Source: HGM04593 sp045657945
GTDB lineage: Bacteria; Bacteroidota; Bacteroidia; Bacteroidales; Bacteroidaceae
Length of the DNA stretch: 64,000 nucleotides
Assembly: GCA_045657945.1 (NCBI GenBank)
Contig: JAZOUB010000041.1
Span: 49,816-113,815 of the forward strand
Reading direction: 5' to 3'
In this document: positions 54,601 through 61,821 of the stretch, in pieces
Numbering within the stretch: position 1 is the first letter of the stretch
Layout of the letters: every line of letters starts with the position of its first letter
Notes under the pieces: model-generated
What the model was told of the DNA's origin: nothing
The model's database searches: none
The model's input: only the letters and a program-made list of their open reading frames with translations
Position numbers and translations under genes: made by a program

Positions 54601-55624
54601 TGCCGTCGATAGCAGTCTCGCACACATAGCGGATGTAGAGCGAACCGTCCTTGTTCGCACATGGTACAATGTTCAAACCCTCCTTCAAACGTGTGTCGTT
54701 ACCCCAGAACTTGGTGCTCGCCATTTCTGCAAGGTCAATTGTTGTACCCTCGGGAATCTCCTCTACAAACACATAGATGAAGCTCTTTGAGTCGCTTGTG
54801 CTGATACCGGTAGGGTTGTTTATACGGTTATAAGGACGTGTAAACAATCTGTCGGCCCAAACCTCGGGGTTGCTGTATGGCTTGTAGTCATAAATGCGGA
54901 ACTCCTTCTCGCGTGTAACGCTGTCCCAAGCATTGTTCTTTATCTTGAGAACAGCCTGCTGCAGGTCGGCAGGAACACCCTCGAGCTCGGCGATGATCTC
55001 GGCATCGCTCTTTGCTGCCCACTCGGCCTTGAGCACAGTGCAGGCATTGTCTTCAAAAAGGCCACCCACCTTTGCTGCAATAGCATTGGCGTTGTTGAGC
55101 ACCTTGGCATAATCCTGATATGCGGCAGCAGCTGCAGCAATCTCCTCGGCACTGATGTTTACCTCTTCAAATGTCCACTCGGTACCCGAAATCTCATTGG
55201 TACCGTAACTCCATGGTACAATGTTTGAACTGCCGTCGCAGTGCATACCCCAGTTCTTTGTCGGGGTGAGGTCGATGTTGTAGCAGCCCTTGAGCATTGG
55301 GTTCTCGGTAACAGTGAACTGTGTCACGGTGTTGCCGGTCTTCCACTGGACATTACGGCCGGTCTCGTACTGCACATAACGCTGTGTATAGACATTCTTA
55401 ATTGTAAACTTGCCGTCATCGGCAGCGTTGAACATCCACATCTCGTGGTAGTCGGTTGCTGTGCCTTTTGACGCGCATGACAGTGTGTGCAGGATGGGGC
55501 TTTCCGACATCACTGTGCCATATTTTGCACTTACAATGCGGTAAACCTTTCCGTCCTCAACCTGTGCAAAAGCAAAGGTTGCAAGCATTACAAGGAATGC
55601 TGTGAGTAAAGATTTCAGTTTCAT
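51692..55624 (-). CDS. M60-family metalloprotease (mucinase type) with T9SS sorting domain, 1310 residues
   Basis: A signal peptide (MKLKSLLTAFLVMLATFAFA) is followed by a ricin-like N-terminal domain (about 22-155; GKVYRIVSAKYGTVMSES), a helical segment, and the Peptidase_M60 domain with HEIGH (His488, Glu489, His492) in WGPNHEIGHTNQYAF and the third ligand region VGTSEVSNN. Further lectin-like and helical domains fill residues 780-1260, and the end is a T9SS sorting domain (IYDLNGRRVVNPERGIFIQG). It should be a surface protease acting on mucin-type glycoproteins. It lies upstream of the 905-residue paralogue on the same strand, separated by a hairpin repeat. Its promoter carries a G13 tract. 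Confidence 0.93.
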   Translation of the reverse strand: MKLKSLLTAFLVMLATFAFAQVEDGKVYRIVSAKYGTVMSESPILHTLSCASKGTATDYHEMWMFNAADDGKFTIKNVYTQRYVQYETGRNVQWKTGNTVTQFTVTENPMLKGCYNIDLTPTKNWGMHCDGSSNIVPWSYGTNEISGTEWTFEEVNISAEEIAAAAAAYQDYAKVLNNANAIAAKVGGLFEDNACTVLKAEWAAKSDAEIIAELEGVPADLQQAVLKIKNNAWDSVTREKEFRIYDYKPYSNPEVWADRLFTRPYNRINNPTGISTSDSKSFIYVFVEEIPEGTTIDLAEMASTKFWGNDTRLKEGLNIVPCANKDGSLYIRYVCETAIDGKKLADYPTVKVHIENGYVNGFWSKERGHTNEDWVYMRDNMFKNPTAVQAAGDLTVLNFRTYEFLKECPDNIEGVMRLWDFWNSRQNHYMALDKYYPWMNNKQLAMSDDNGFMDASAYRTHYNNNTLSTIVNYDLLIADAGSSWGPNHEIGHTNQYAFQIVGTSEVSNNALTNFAIFDQGTHVSRGNNMDNQILDFENKIPYVVRGEGMYGSKLFSMTRMYFQLFLYFHAAEKDTTFYPRLFEKLRYDQLPGWRVGSWDELDENGFYRNSVDASKDQLKFAEACCEIAQMDLSEFFEAWGFFIPMKNAFVGDYGHHWVYLLEEDAKASKARMQKYEKKGGHLMFLEDRVRKSPRKKSPFCDGTGYRANYADWDGETIGTVGNFGQWMDYIDETVKAQGYYYAVSKGKVVIKEAEGASGALGFKLYNAETGELLSYTNKYEMNVPVTASGAPLKVVAAQADGTDYEVPHASQGPESMQKEALDGSLKSASAIIATKAAANTIVGYYYPEAIADLEALYKEANAAYKANDTSKYSFAEWSIMLDDECSKVLNNEDARITIKEGAVFTMRRLINPYRGYYAVGEYPTATTTNKTGGNINWTIEYAGKVGEYFLKCTSTGYYLTNLTTAGAFLETKKQEDALKFTVGYTDDGGVNFILADGSEQTLGLSDGGSVGILPLNETGAKWRVDIVEDNSLAFYKAAVEELMTEANIKITEVLNLDSLQTMNIFNDGIIVKDNNLNTYALNLLDTYYEVSANMENATATQLQKYANTLRKQLTDIEGKYIVTAPMVTKGEQVIWYYIISNKSEKFAGIYNGTQASRKGRVEMSDEVTDDVLWSFVSTGKAGEYKLYNAGQKGFAYRQGTKNYIFTSAEEDFLPVTIEYDAKNDGLLMTAAEKTIYDGGTAVQLSASKSYWRVQIALIENNKEVADIITNIENVIPEANVNGAIYDLNGRRVVNPERGIFIQGGKKVLVK

Positions 55625-55984
55625 ATTGAAAAAATTATAAGGTTTTTAAAAAGGGTACTAAGGAGACTAAGGGTTCTAAGGTTTCCTTAGGTTTTTATAC
55701 ATTTATTATAATATATCCTCGCAAAAATAAGTTTTTTTTTTGAAAAATCCCCCCCCCCCCCTATATATTTTTTAAAAAGTGCCAAAACTTTTTATTTTTC
55801 ACGTTTTTTTCTTGCGTTTTCAAATAATTATCGCAACCTTTGCGTGATAAAATACCGCTCCTGTGTAGGGTTGTAAAGTTGTTATTTTACAACTGGTTGA
55901 TAGTCAATGTGATGGCTGTTTGCGCCTGGTTGCGGTGCTGGGTTTTGAGAGATTTTATTTTTTTATTTTTTAATTTTTTACATT
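55625..55984. other. Divergent intergenic region with two promoters and a C/G homopolymer
   Basis: The 360-bp region between the M60 gene (minus) and the 1267-residue protein gene (plus) contains an AAGGG-type tract (55648-55695), the G13 promoter of the M60 gene (55722-55761), and on the plus strand a -7-like AACCTTTG near 55839 followed by a leader of about 130 nt. No ORF is supported. Confidence 0.6.
55722..55761 (-). promoter_or_regulatory. Promoter with -7 box and a G13 tract at the -33 position
   Basis: On the minus strand thirteen G (55749-55761), a 19-nt spacer and TATTTTTG (55722-55729) precede the M60 gene by about 100 nt. This is the longest of the three G tracts with the same spacing. 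Confidence 0.65.
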
Positions 55985-58900
55985 ATGAGAAAAAATTTAT
56001 TTCTGACTCTTGCTTTGGCATTTGCAGGATTTGCAGGTGCTAATGCTCAGGATTGGACTGTTTCTCTTGGAGCCGGCGACGGCCTTCCGGGTGAGAACGT
56101 GCAGAAAGGCACACAGACCGTCCAGGTTTACAAATCGGATGTCATCAAGCCAACCGAGGCTTTGACAACCCTTCGTTTCACTGTTGCACAGAACTACAAC
56201 GGTGAGAAGCCAAACGGCAACAACTTTGTAACCGCTCTCAGTGAGTTGGTTGTATATGCTGCCGATGGTGAGACTGTTATCCCTTACACAGCCACTTCAA
56301 ACGCTGACCACAACACACTTTCAGGTGGTACTGACGGTGCCGGTATTGCTGCTTTGAACGACGGCAACTGGAACAACTACTGGCACTCTTGCTGGAGCGC
56401 GACAGGTGCTCAGGCTGAGTATCACCACCTTGAGCTCACATTCGAGACTCCTGTAAGCGAGTTCATCCTCGAGTGGGGTGCACGTCCTGGTAACCCAAAG
56501 AACGCTCCATTGCTCGTTGGTCTTACAAAGGGTGGCGTTGACTATGTTCCTTACAGCGACTGGGCATTCGAAGTAGGTGCAGAAATTACATCAATGGATG
56601 CTCTTGAGGGCGCACAGTACTTTGTAATGAAGAGTAATGTTCCTGTTGAGTACCACACATATGTAAACAACCACAACAGCACAGAGGGTGCTTTCGGTGA
56701 CAAGACAACCAAGGAGCCTAACATAGGTCCCGGTCCACAGTACGTAAACGCTGGTTCAGTAGCTGAAGAGGCTGCCCCAGAGTATGCTATCCAGCTTATC
56801 CCTGCCGATGGCGGTTACTACATCTACTATGTAACAGAGGGCAAGTTCCTCAGTGCCAACCCAAGCGACAACGCTTACAACGGCGCAAACGGTGGCCAGG
56901 GCAAGACTACCAAGATGAGCGATGCTGCTGTTGTTACTATCACAGAGGATGGCAACGGCAAGTTCGAGATGAGCTACATGATGGAGTACGAGGGCGAGGA
57001 GGTTGAAATCCACGTTGGTGCAACACCTTCAACAGGTGGTTTCAAGAACGTTGACAAGGCTCGTTACGAGTTCTACAAGGAGGGTCACGACTACTGTTTG
57101 AACTATGCTTACATCATTGCATTCGATTGGACACTCGAGGAGGTTACAATGAACTATCCTGCAAAGTATGCTTCAATCCCAGTACGCAACGCAATCAAGG
57201 AGGCTAAGAGCATCTACACATTCATGGACAGCGTAGCTGTTGAGGGTTATGAGGCAGCATACGAGAACTTCTTGAACACACTCGAGGATGCCGAGGCTAC
57301 TCTCGCTGCAGGCAGCTACACAGACATCGAGAAGGTATTCGAGGATGTTGAGAAGTTGAACGCAACAATGGGTAAATACGTTTACTCAAAGATCGAGTGG
57401 ATTTGTGACGTATATGTTTGGGATATCGAGGCTGAGTATATCGACTACTTGACTCCTTCAAACAACCCACAGGATGGTTACTACCTCCAGGAGGCTTATG
57501 ACACATATATCACAGCGAACATATATGGGGCAGGCTCTGAGTTGTATGACGCTGCTTACGATGATCCATACTCTTACATCGCACAGATGAAGACCTTCAT
57601 CAACGGTGTGCAGGGTAACGTTGATGCATTCCTTGCTTCAAAGATTGAGTACGTTACATTGCCTAAGGTTTACACAGCCGAGAATCCACACCAGACTCCT
57701 CTTGGTACATTGGTTAACAACAACCGCTACGATTGGGAGCAGCTTGTAGTTCTTAACGAGGCTGTTGACGGTATCCGTTTGACATTCCTTGAGACAAACG
57801 TTGGTACAGCTGCAGGCGACGGTAAGTATAAGGGTTTCCCAATGGTTGCTATCTCTGGTCTCGAGGTTCTCGATGCAGACGGCAACGCTCTTGCTCTTTC
57901 ATCTTCACTTGTTTCTACAAACTCTTTGGAGACATCAGAGGGTTCACTCGAGAACTTGTTCGATGATGAGACTTCTACATTCTACCACTCAATCTGGGGT
58001 AACGGTACATTCAGCCCTGAGACTTATGTATATCTTGACGTTAAGTTCCCAGAGGGTACAGAGATTAGCACATTCACAGTGAAGACTATCGGCCGTGAGA
58101 ACAAGTCTTTGGCTCCTGGTACAGTATGTATCACAAAGTATGGCGAGGAGTATGATCCAGCTATCTTCCGTGAGAATCCATACAATGTTAAGGGTGGCAC
58201 ACAGATCACTGACGCTTCACAGTTGAAAGACGGTGGTATCTACATCATGAGCGGTAACCTCCGCGTTAAGACACAGGGCGCAACTCCACGCTACTATGCA
58301 GGTGTAGCTCCTTACCACACAAACATCAAGGCTGCTTTGAACGATCCTTGCGTTTACATGTTCAAGAAGACCGAGAACGGTTGGAACATCATCAGCTTGG
58401 CAAACGCTGAGTTCTGGGCTTTGAACAAGACTGTTCATGAGAATACAAACGAGGAGACAGGCGAGACAACAACAAGCACAAGCTGGAGCACCGGTTTGAC
58501 AGTTTATCCTGCAAACGCTGCCGAGGTTAACTTTGTTAAGTCTGGCAACCTTCCCAACACATTTGCAATCTACAGCGACATCGAGGACAACAATATCGAG
58601 GCTTCTTGGAGCTGGACAAATCCTAACGATACAACAGATGTTGTAAAGGTTGAGAAGGGTACAGTTAACGCTAACAAGTTCGTCTTCATGGATTGGGACA
58701 GCAACCTCGCAGGTCGTCCTTGCGTAAGCGCAATCCCAGGTGAGTTTACATACGGTATTGAGGCACTCAGCGCACACGCTACTAAGTATGAGGAGTTCAA
58801 GAACGGCGACGGTTACAGCGCAGGTGACTACCTCCACTTCAACAAGGCTAACGGTGAGGGTGAGTGGAACATCTATGAGGTTTCAATGGATGACGCTTAC

Positions 58901-59788
58901 TACTTGTGGGCAAACGGTATCGGCGAGACTCTCTCAGCTTTGGGTCTTGTAGTTGGTAACGACCCTGGTTGCATCAGCGGTGATATCGCGGCTCTTGAGT
59001 CTGCTATTGCAGCTGTTGAGGCTGTTGTTGAGAACGAGGACAAGGAGGGTGCTCAGGCTGCTGTTGAGGCATTCGTTGAGAACGTAGGTTTGGCACAGGA
59101 TGCTGAGCGTGTTCAGGTAATGGATAGATACTGGTATGCTATCGAGAGTGCTTACCCAGAGTACTATGCACAGCAGAACAAGGTTAAGGCTATCTACGCT
59201 GACGCTAACGGTCTTTCTTGGATGGATAAACCTGCTGCATACAACAGAGAGAACGCACAGTTCGTATTCCAGTTCCAGAAGTACGACGCTGAGGCAAATG
59301 AGCTTGGCCTTAATGTTCCTGCAGGTGAGGAGGATAATGTATTCTTCATCTACAGTGACTTCGTTGGAGAGCAGACCGGCTATGGATATGCAGGTACAGG
59401 TGGTGGTACAACACAGGTTGCAATGACCGACGACTTCGGCGCAGCTCTCTACGTTGTTAAACCTCTTCAGGCTAACATCTACACAATCTACGCTGTCGGT
59501 TCAGATCCTCTCCACACAGCAGGTCACGGTAGCGGTTCTGGTTCACAGGGTACAATCGTTAACTGGACAGGTGGTGCAGGTACAGCATCTTCATGGACAC
59601 TCCGTTTCGTAGACGAGGAGAATGGTACTTCAATCGAAGACCTCGTAGTTGAGGGCGCTGAGGTTGTTTCAGTAGCTTACTTCACACCAGCAGGTGCTGC
59701 AATTCCTGCTCCTGTTAAGGGTGTAAACATTGTTGTTACAGTTTACAGCAACGGTGTTGTTGAGGCTAAAAAGAAAGTTGTTAAGTAA
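55985..59788 (+). CDS. Large secreted protein with discoidin-like domains, likely T9SS cargo
   Basis: The 1267-residue protein has a signal peptide (MRKNLFLTLALAFAGFAGAN), an N-terminal discoidin (F5/8 C)-like domain (about 25-190; ALNDGNWNNYWHSCW, HHLELTFETPVSEFILEWGA), lectin-like stretches, a helical part near 380-520, a second discoidin-like domain (about 555-700; ETYVYLDVKFPEGTEISTFT) and a C-terminal beta domain (AYFTPAGAAIPAPVKGVNIV, ending KKKVVK) resembling a T9SS sorting domain. No catalytic site is recognised. Codon choice is strongly biased toward GCT, GTT, GGT, AAC, GAG and ACA throughout, unlike its neighbours, which suggests very high expression. It could be a major surface or adhesive protein. 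It has its own long leader and terminator. Confidence 0.88.
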   Translation: MRKNLFLTLALAFAGFAGANAQDWTVSLGAGDGLPGENVQKGTQTVQVYKSDVIKPTEALTTLRFTVAQNYNGEKPNGNNFVTALSELVVYAADGETVIPYTATSNADHNTLSGGTDGAGIAALNDGNWNNYWHSCWSATGAQAEYHHLELTFETPVSEFILEWGARPGNPKNAPLLVGLTKGGVDYVPYSDWAFEVGAEITSMDALEGAQYFVMKSNVPVEYHTYVNNHNSTEGAFGDKTTKEPNIGPGPQYVNAGSVAEEAAPEYAIQLIPADGGYYIYYVTEGKFLSANPSDNAYNGANGGQGKTTKMSDAAVVTITEDGNGKFEMSYMMEYEGEEVEIHVGATPSTGGFKNVDKARYEFYKEGHDYCLNYAYIIAFDWTLEEVTMNYPAKYASIPVRNAIKEAKSIYTFMDSVAVEGYEAAYENFLNTLEDAEATLAAGSYTDIEKVFEDVEKLNATMGKYVYSKIEWICDVYVWDIEAEYIDYLTPSNNPQDGYYLQEAYDTYITANIYGAGSELYDAAYDDPYSYIAQMKTFINGVQGNVDAFLASKIEYVTLPKVYTAENPHQTPLGTLVNNNRYDWEQLVVLNEAVDGIRLTFLETNVGTAAGDGKYKGFPMVAISGLEVLDADGNALALSSSLVSTNSLETSEGSLENLFDDETSTFYHSIWGNGTFSPETYVYLDVKFPEGTEISTFTVKTIGRENKSLAPGTVCITKYGEEYDPAIFRENPYNVKGGTQITDASQLKDGGIYIMSGNLRVKTQGATPRYYAGVAPYHTNIKAALNDPCVYMFKKTENGWNIISLANAEFWALNKTVHENTNEETGETTTSTSWSTGLTVYPANAAEVNFVKSGNLPNTFAIYSDIEDNNIEASWSWTNPNDTTDVVKVEKGTVNANKFVFMDWDSNLAGRPCVSAIPGEFTYGIEALSAHATKYEEFKNGDGYSAGDYLHFNKANGEGEWNIYEVSMDDAYYLWANGIGETLSALGLVVGNDPGCISGDIAALESAIAAVEAVVENEDKEGAQAAVEAFVENVGLAQDAERVQVMDRYWYAIESAYPEYYAQQNKVKAIYADANGLSWMDKPAAYNRENAQFVFQFQKYDAEANELGLNVPAGEEDNVFFIYSDFVGEQTGYGYAGTGGGTTQVAMTDDFGAALYVVKPLQANIYTIYAVGSDPLHTAGHGSGSGSQGTIVNWTGGAGTASSWTLRFVDEENGTSIEDLVVEGAEVVSVAYFTPAGAAIPAPVKGVNIVVTVYSNGVVEAKKKVVK

Positions 59789-59810
59789 TTGACAAGTCCA
59801 TAATAAAGAT

Positions 59811-59841
59811 AATGGCGACCGTAAGGTCGCCATTTCTTTTT
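59811..59841 (+). terminator. Terminator after the 1267-residue protein gene
   Basis: AATGGCGACC and GGTCGCCATT pair perfectly around GTAA, followed by TCTTTTTT. It lies 22 nt after the stop. Confidence 0.88.
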
Positions 59842-59980
59842 TGTAATGATATGATTTTGATATCATATAAATTCTATACGCGAATCTGTCATTTTTCGGG
59901 CAAACCCTCAACAACACGTCTGAACGAATGTGAAGAATCTTATAAACAGCTTCTTATAATCGCGAGAAAGTAGAGATGAA

Positions 59981-60028
59981 TAACGAAGGCACGGGTCAGG
60001 ATGATTATCCTGACCCGTGCCTTCGTTA
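59981..60028. terminator. 22-bp perfect hairpin after the PqqD operon
   Basis: TAACGAAGGCACGGGTCAGG and its complement pair perfectly around GATT. It lies 14 nt after the PqqD gene stop (minus strand) and probably ends that operon. Confidence 0.7.
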
Positions 60029-60042
60029 TATGGTTTGAATTT

Positions 60043-60315
60043 TTATTCCTCTACCAACTCCATCTCTTTCCAGCGCTCTACAATCAGCTCGCAGTCCTTG
60101 CGTGCAACGGGCTCTTTTACTTCGTATTCGCTTAGTAGCAATGCTACAAGGTCGTCGGTTGTGAATTTCTCTTTTGCTGCAACACTCTCCCACAGGAAGG
60201 CGGCTGTCTCATTGAGACTGATGATTCTGCTGTAATCGACATTTTCTACTCCGGCAGGAACAATTATGTGCTCGCCGCATACGTTCTGTATTTCAAATCC
60301 TTCCTTAATTCTCAT
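60043..60315 (-). CDS. PqqD-family protein (peptide-recognition element)
   Basis: The 90-residue protein shows the PqqD/RRE pattern: two short strands (FEIQNVCGEHIIVPAG), the RIISLNETAAFLWES core motif, a helix (TTDDLVALLLSEYEV) and a final helix (DCELIVERWKEMELVEE). In known systems this winged-helix fold binds the leader of a ribosomally made peptide and presents it to modifying enzymes. It is the last gene of a three-gene minus-strand operon with an S26-type peptidase (34-nt gap) and an HPr-kinase-like protein, an arrangement that points to peptide modification. No precursor gene is adjacent; candidates are the small peptides at 13599, 27840 and 41211. Confidence 0.85.
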   Translation of the reverse strand: MRIKEGFEIQNVCGEHIIVPAGVENVDYSRIISLNETAAFLWESVAAKEKFTTDDLVALLLSEYEVKEPVARKDCELIVERWKEMELVEE

Positions 60316-60349
60316 ATTCTTAATCTATTAATTGTTGCTGATAATTATC

Positions 60350-60820
60350 TTATAGCCACCTCTTCTTTCGGCGGTATATGGCCAACAAAATGCGGCGCAT
60401 TGGTTTGAGCGCCTTCCAAGTTGCCGAGTACCACCTCCATTTGCGGCTGTTGATACTCACCTTTTTACCCTTGCGTATGAAGCCGTCGGCAATACCTATA
60501 ATCTTGTCAAATGTAAAATTTTCGGTCATGGACAACGGGTTGCCGTCGCCGCGCATGGTGTATATGCCGTCTTCTATTTTAATTACCCTGTGCAGGGCGT
60601 ATCGTTTTTCTGCAACTTCGGCAAGTACCACATCGCCCACTTCGGGCACGCGTGGCGGCACAAGTATGACCTTGTCGCGCCCGTTGTCAAGGAACGGGCG
60701 CATGCTGAAGCCTCGCACAACGAAAGTCACGCTTTTCTTGCCCTCCTTGCGGAACATGCGGGTAATCTCCTGCATGAACAGGTGATTCTCTACCTTCTTC
60801 TGTATTACTTTTTCGCTCAT
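60350..60820 (-). CDS. S24/S26-family peptidase, signal-peptidase-like
   Basis: The 156-residue protein has the catalytic Ser in RGFSMRPFLDNGRDKVIL (Ser39), the VGDVVLAEV strand and YALHRVIKI, where His77 occupies the position of the general base as in SipW/Sec11-type (S26B) enzymes, then MRGDGNPLS. The C-terminal 40 residues are very basic (KWRWYSATWKALKPMRRILL) and may bind the membrane or a peptide; there is no N-terminal membrane anchor. Its ATG overlaps the kinase gene stop by 4 bases (ATGA), so the two are translationally coupled. It may cut the leader from a modified peptide, which is inference from context. Confidence 0.82.
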   Translation of the reverse strand: MSEKVIQKKVENHLFMQEITRMFRKEGKKSVTFVVRGFSMRPFLDNGRDKVILVPPRVPEVGDVVLAEVAEKRYALHRVIKIEDGIYTMRGDGNPLSMTENFTFDKIIGIADGFIRKGKKVSINSRKWRWYSATWKALKPMRRILLAIYRRKKRWL

Positions 60821-61689
60821 AGACCAAAAGTACTGCTAGACAGACGTGCAGCCTCTTCATCGGGCAAGCAGAATAGAGTGTGTATTGCAATCTTCTCAAG
60901 CAGCTTGCTGATGGTGCTGCAGATGAAGATGTGGATATCCTTGTCAAATTTGAGTGTAGAACAAGAACTCAGCATGATACCGAACGCCGTGGGGATGCTC
61001 TCCTTGCGTATGTGGTTTGTCTTGTCTTGTTCAATTGCCGCCATACCGCCAATGGGGTAGTGTACGTTCATGTATATCGGACGCTTTCCGCTCCATGGCG
61101 AGCCATATACGATAGGTGTGCCGTCGTCGGCAATGCGTATGACAGGGTTGTCGTCGTTTATCAGCGTGCTTCCTTTGATGTGCTCGACCCACTTGTTGCT
61201 GTGGGTGCTCTTGCCCTGTCCGCTCACGCCAAGAAACATGTATCCCTTACCACCGTTCTCAACCGTAGCCGAGTGCATGAGGAGGGTCTTGTGTGGTGCT
61301 GTACACATGGTGAATATCACCATCAGTGTATTGTTGAAGCCAAATACAACGTCACTGTTGTTCCCACGTGTGGTAATGGTGAAGTTGTGGCGCTCGGCGT
61401 CGCTCTGCATGAAGGCGCATGGTGTGCCGAACTCGTTCATTGTCAGAATCTGATATGCGCCGCAGTCCTGGCGGTAAACCTCGAATGTTGCGCTGGGGCA
61501 GGGGAATCTTCCGATCTTGCTGCCGCGCCACGATGGTTGTATACTGTTGTCCGATGTTATTTCAAAAAGCAAATCATCGGTACATTCACGCTCGAATGGT
61601 GCAAGGTTGGGTAGTAGTGACAATACATCACCCTCCATCATGTTGATGGAGAAATTGTGCCCGGCTATAGCGAAATATCTTTTTTGCAT
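60817..61689 (-). CDS. HPr-kinase-like ATP-binding protein
   Basis: The start is placed at ATG 61689 (MQKRYFAIAGHNFSI); an in-frame ATG at 61713 adds eight residues. The 290-residue protein has an N-terminal beta domain and a P-loop GVSGQGKST (about residues 154-162) followed by TLINDDNPVIR and GSPWSGKRP, the layout of the HPr kinase/PEP carboxykinase-like fold. Short proteins of this type occur in lasso-peptide and other peptide loci, where one (PadeK) phosphorylates a serine of the precursor. It lacks the features of a full HprK for carbon control. It opens the operon with the S26 peptidase and PqqD genes. The phosphorylated substrate is unknown. Confidence 0.82.
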   Translation of the reverse strand: MQKRYFAIAGHNFSINMMEGDVLSLLPNLAPFERECTDDLLFEITSDNSIQPSWRGSKIGRFPCPSATFEVYRQDCGAYQILTMNEFGTPCAFMQSDAERHNFTITTRGNNSDVVFGFNNTLMVIFTMCTAPHKTLLMHSATVENGGKGYMFLGVSGQGKSTHSNKWVEHIKGSTLINDDNPVIRIADDGTPIVYGSPWSGKRPIYMNVHYPIGGMAAIEQDKTNHIRKESIPTAFGIMLSSCSTLKFDKDIHIFICSTISKLLEKIAIHTLFCLPDEEAARLSSSTFGL

Positions 61690-61744
61690 ATTTATAGAGG
61701 TAATATTCTGCACTCGAAGGCTCCATAACCTCCGTTGTACCTCG

Positions 61745-61775
61745 CAAATTTATAAAAAATGGATTAAATAGTCAA
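61745..61775 (-). promoter_or_regulatory. Promoter of the kinase/peptidase/PqqD operon
   Basis: On the minus strand TTG (61773-61775), a 20-nt spacer and -7 box TAAATTTG (61745-61752) precede the kinase gene by about 55 nt. Confidence 0.5.
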
Positions 61776-61821
61776 TTGAAATAACAAGTTGTTTCAATTT
61801 TTGTTGCTAACTTTGCGGTAT

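Noticed and set aside
54059..54790. Plus-strand ORF of 243 codons
   Set aside because: Antisense frame of the 1310-residue M60 protease; no recognisable domain.
55749..55761. C13 run as a sequencing artefact only
   Set aside because: Length error is possible, but two other tracts have the same 19-nt distance to a -7 box, so position is unlikely to be chance. The exact count may still be wrong.
60880..61614. Plus-strand ORF of 244 codons
   Set aside because: Antisense frame of the HPr-kinase-like gene.
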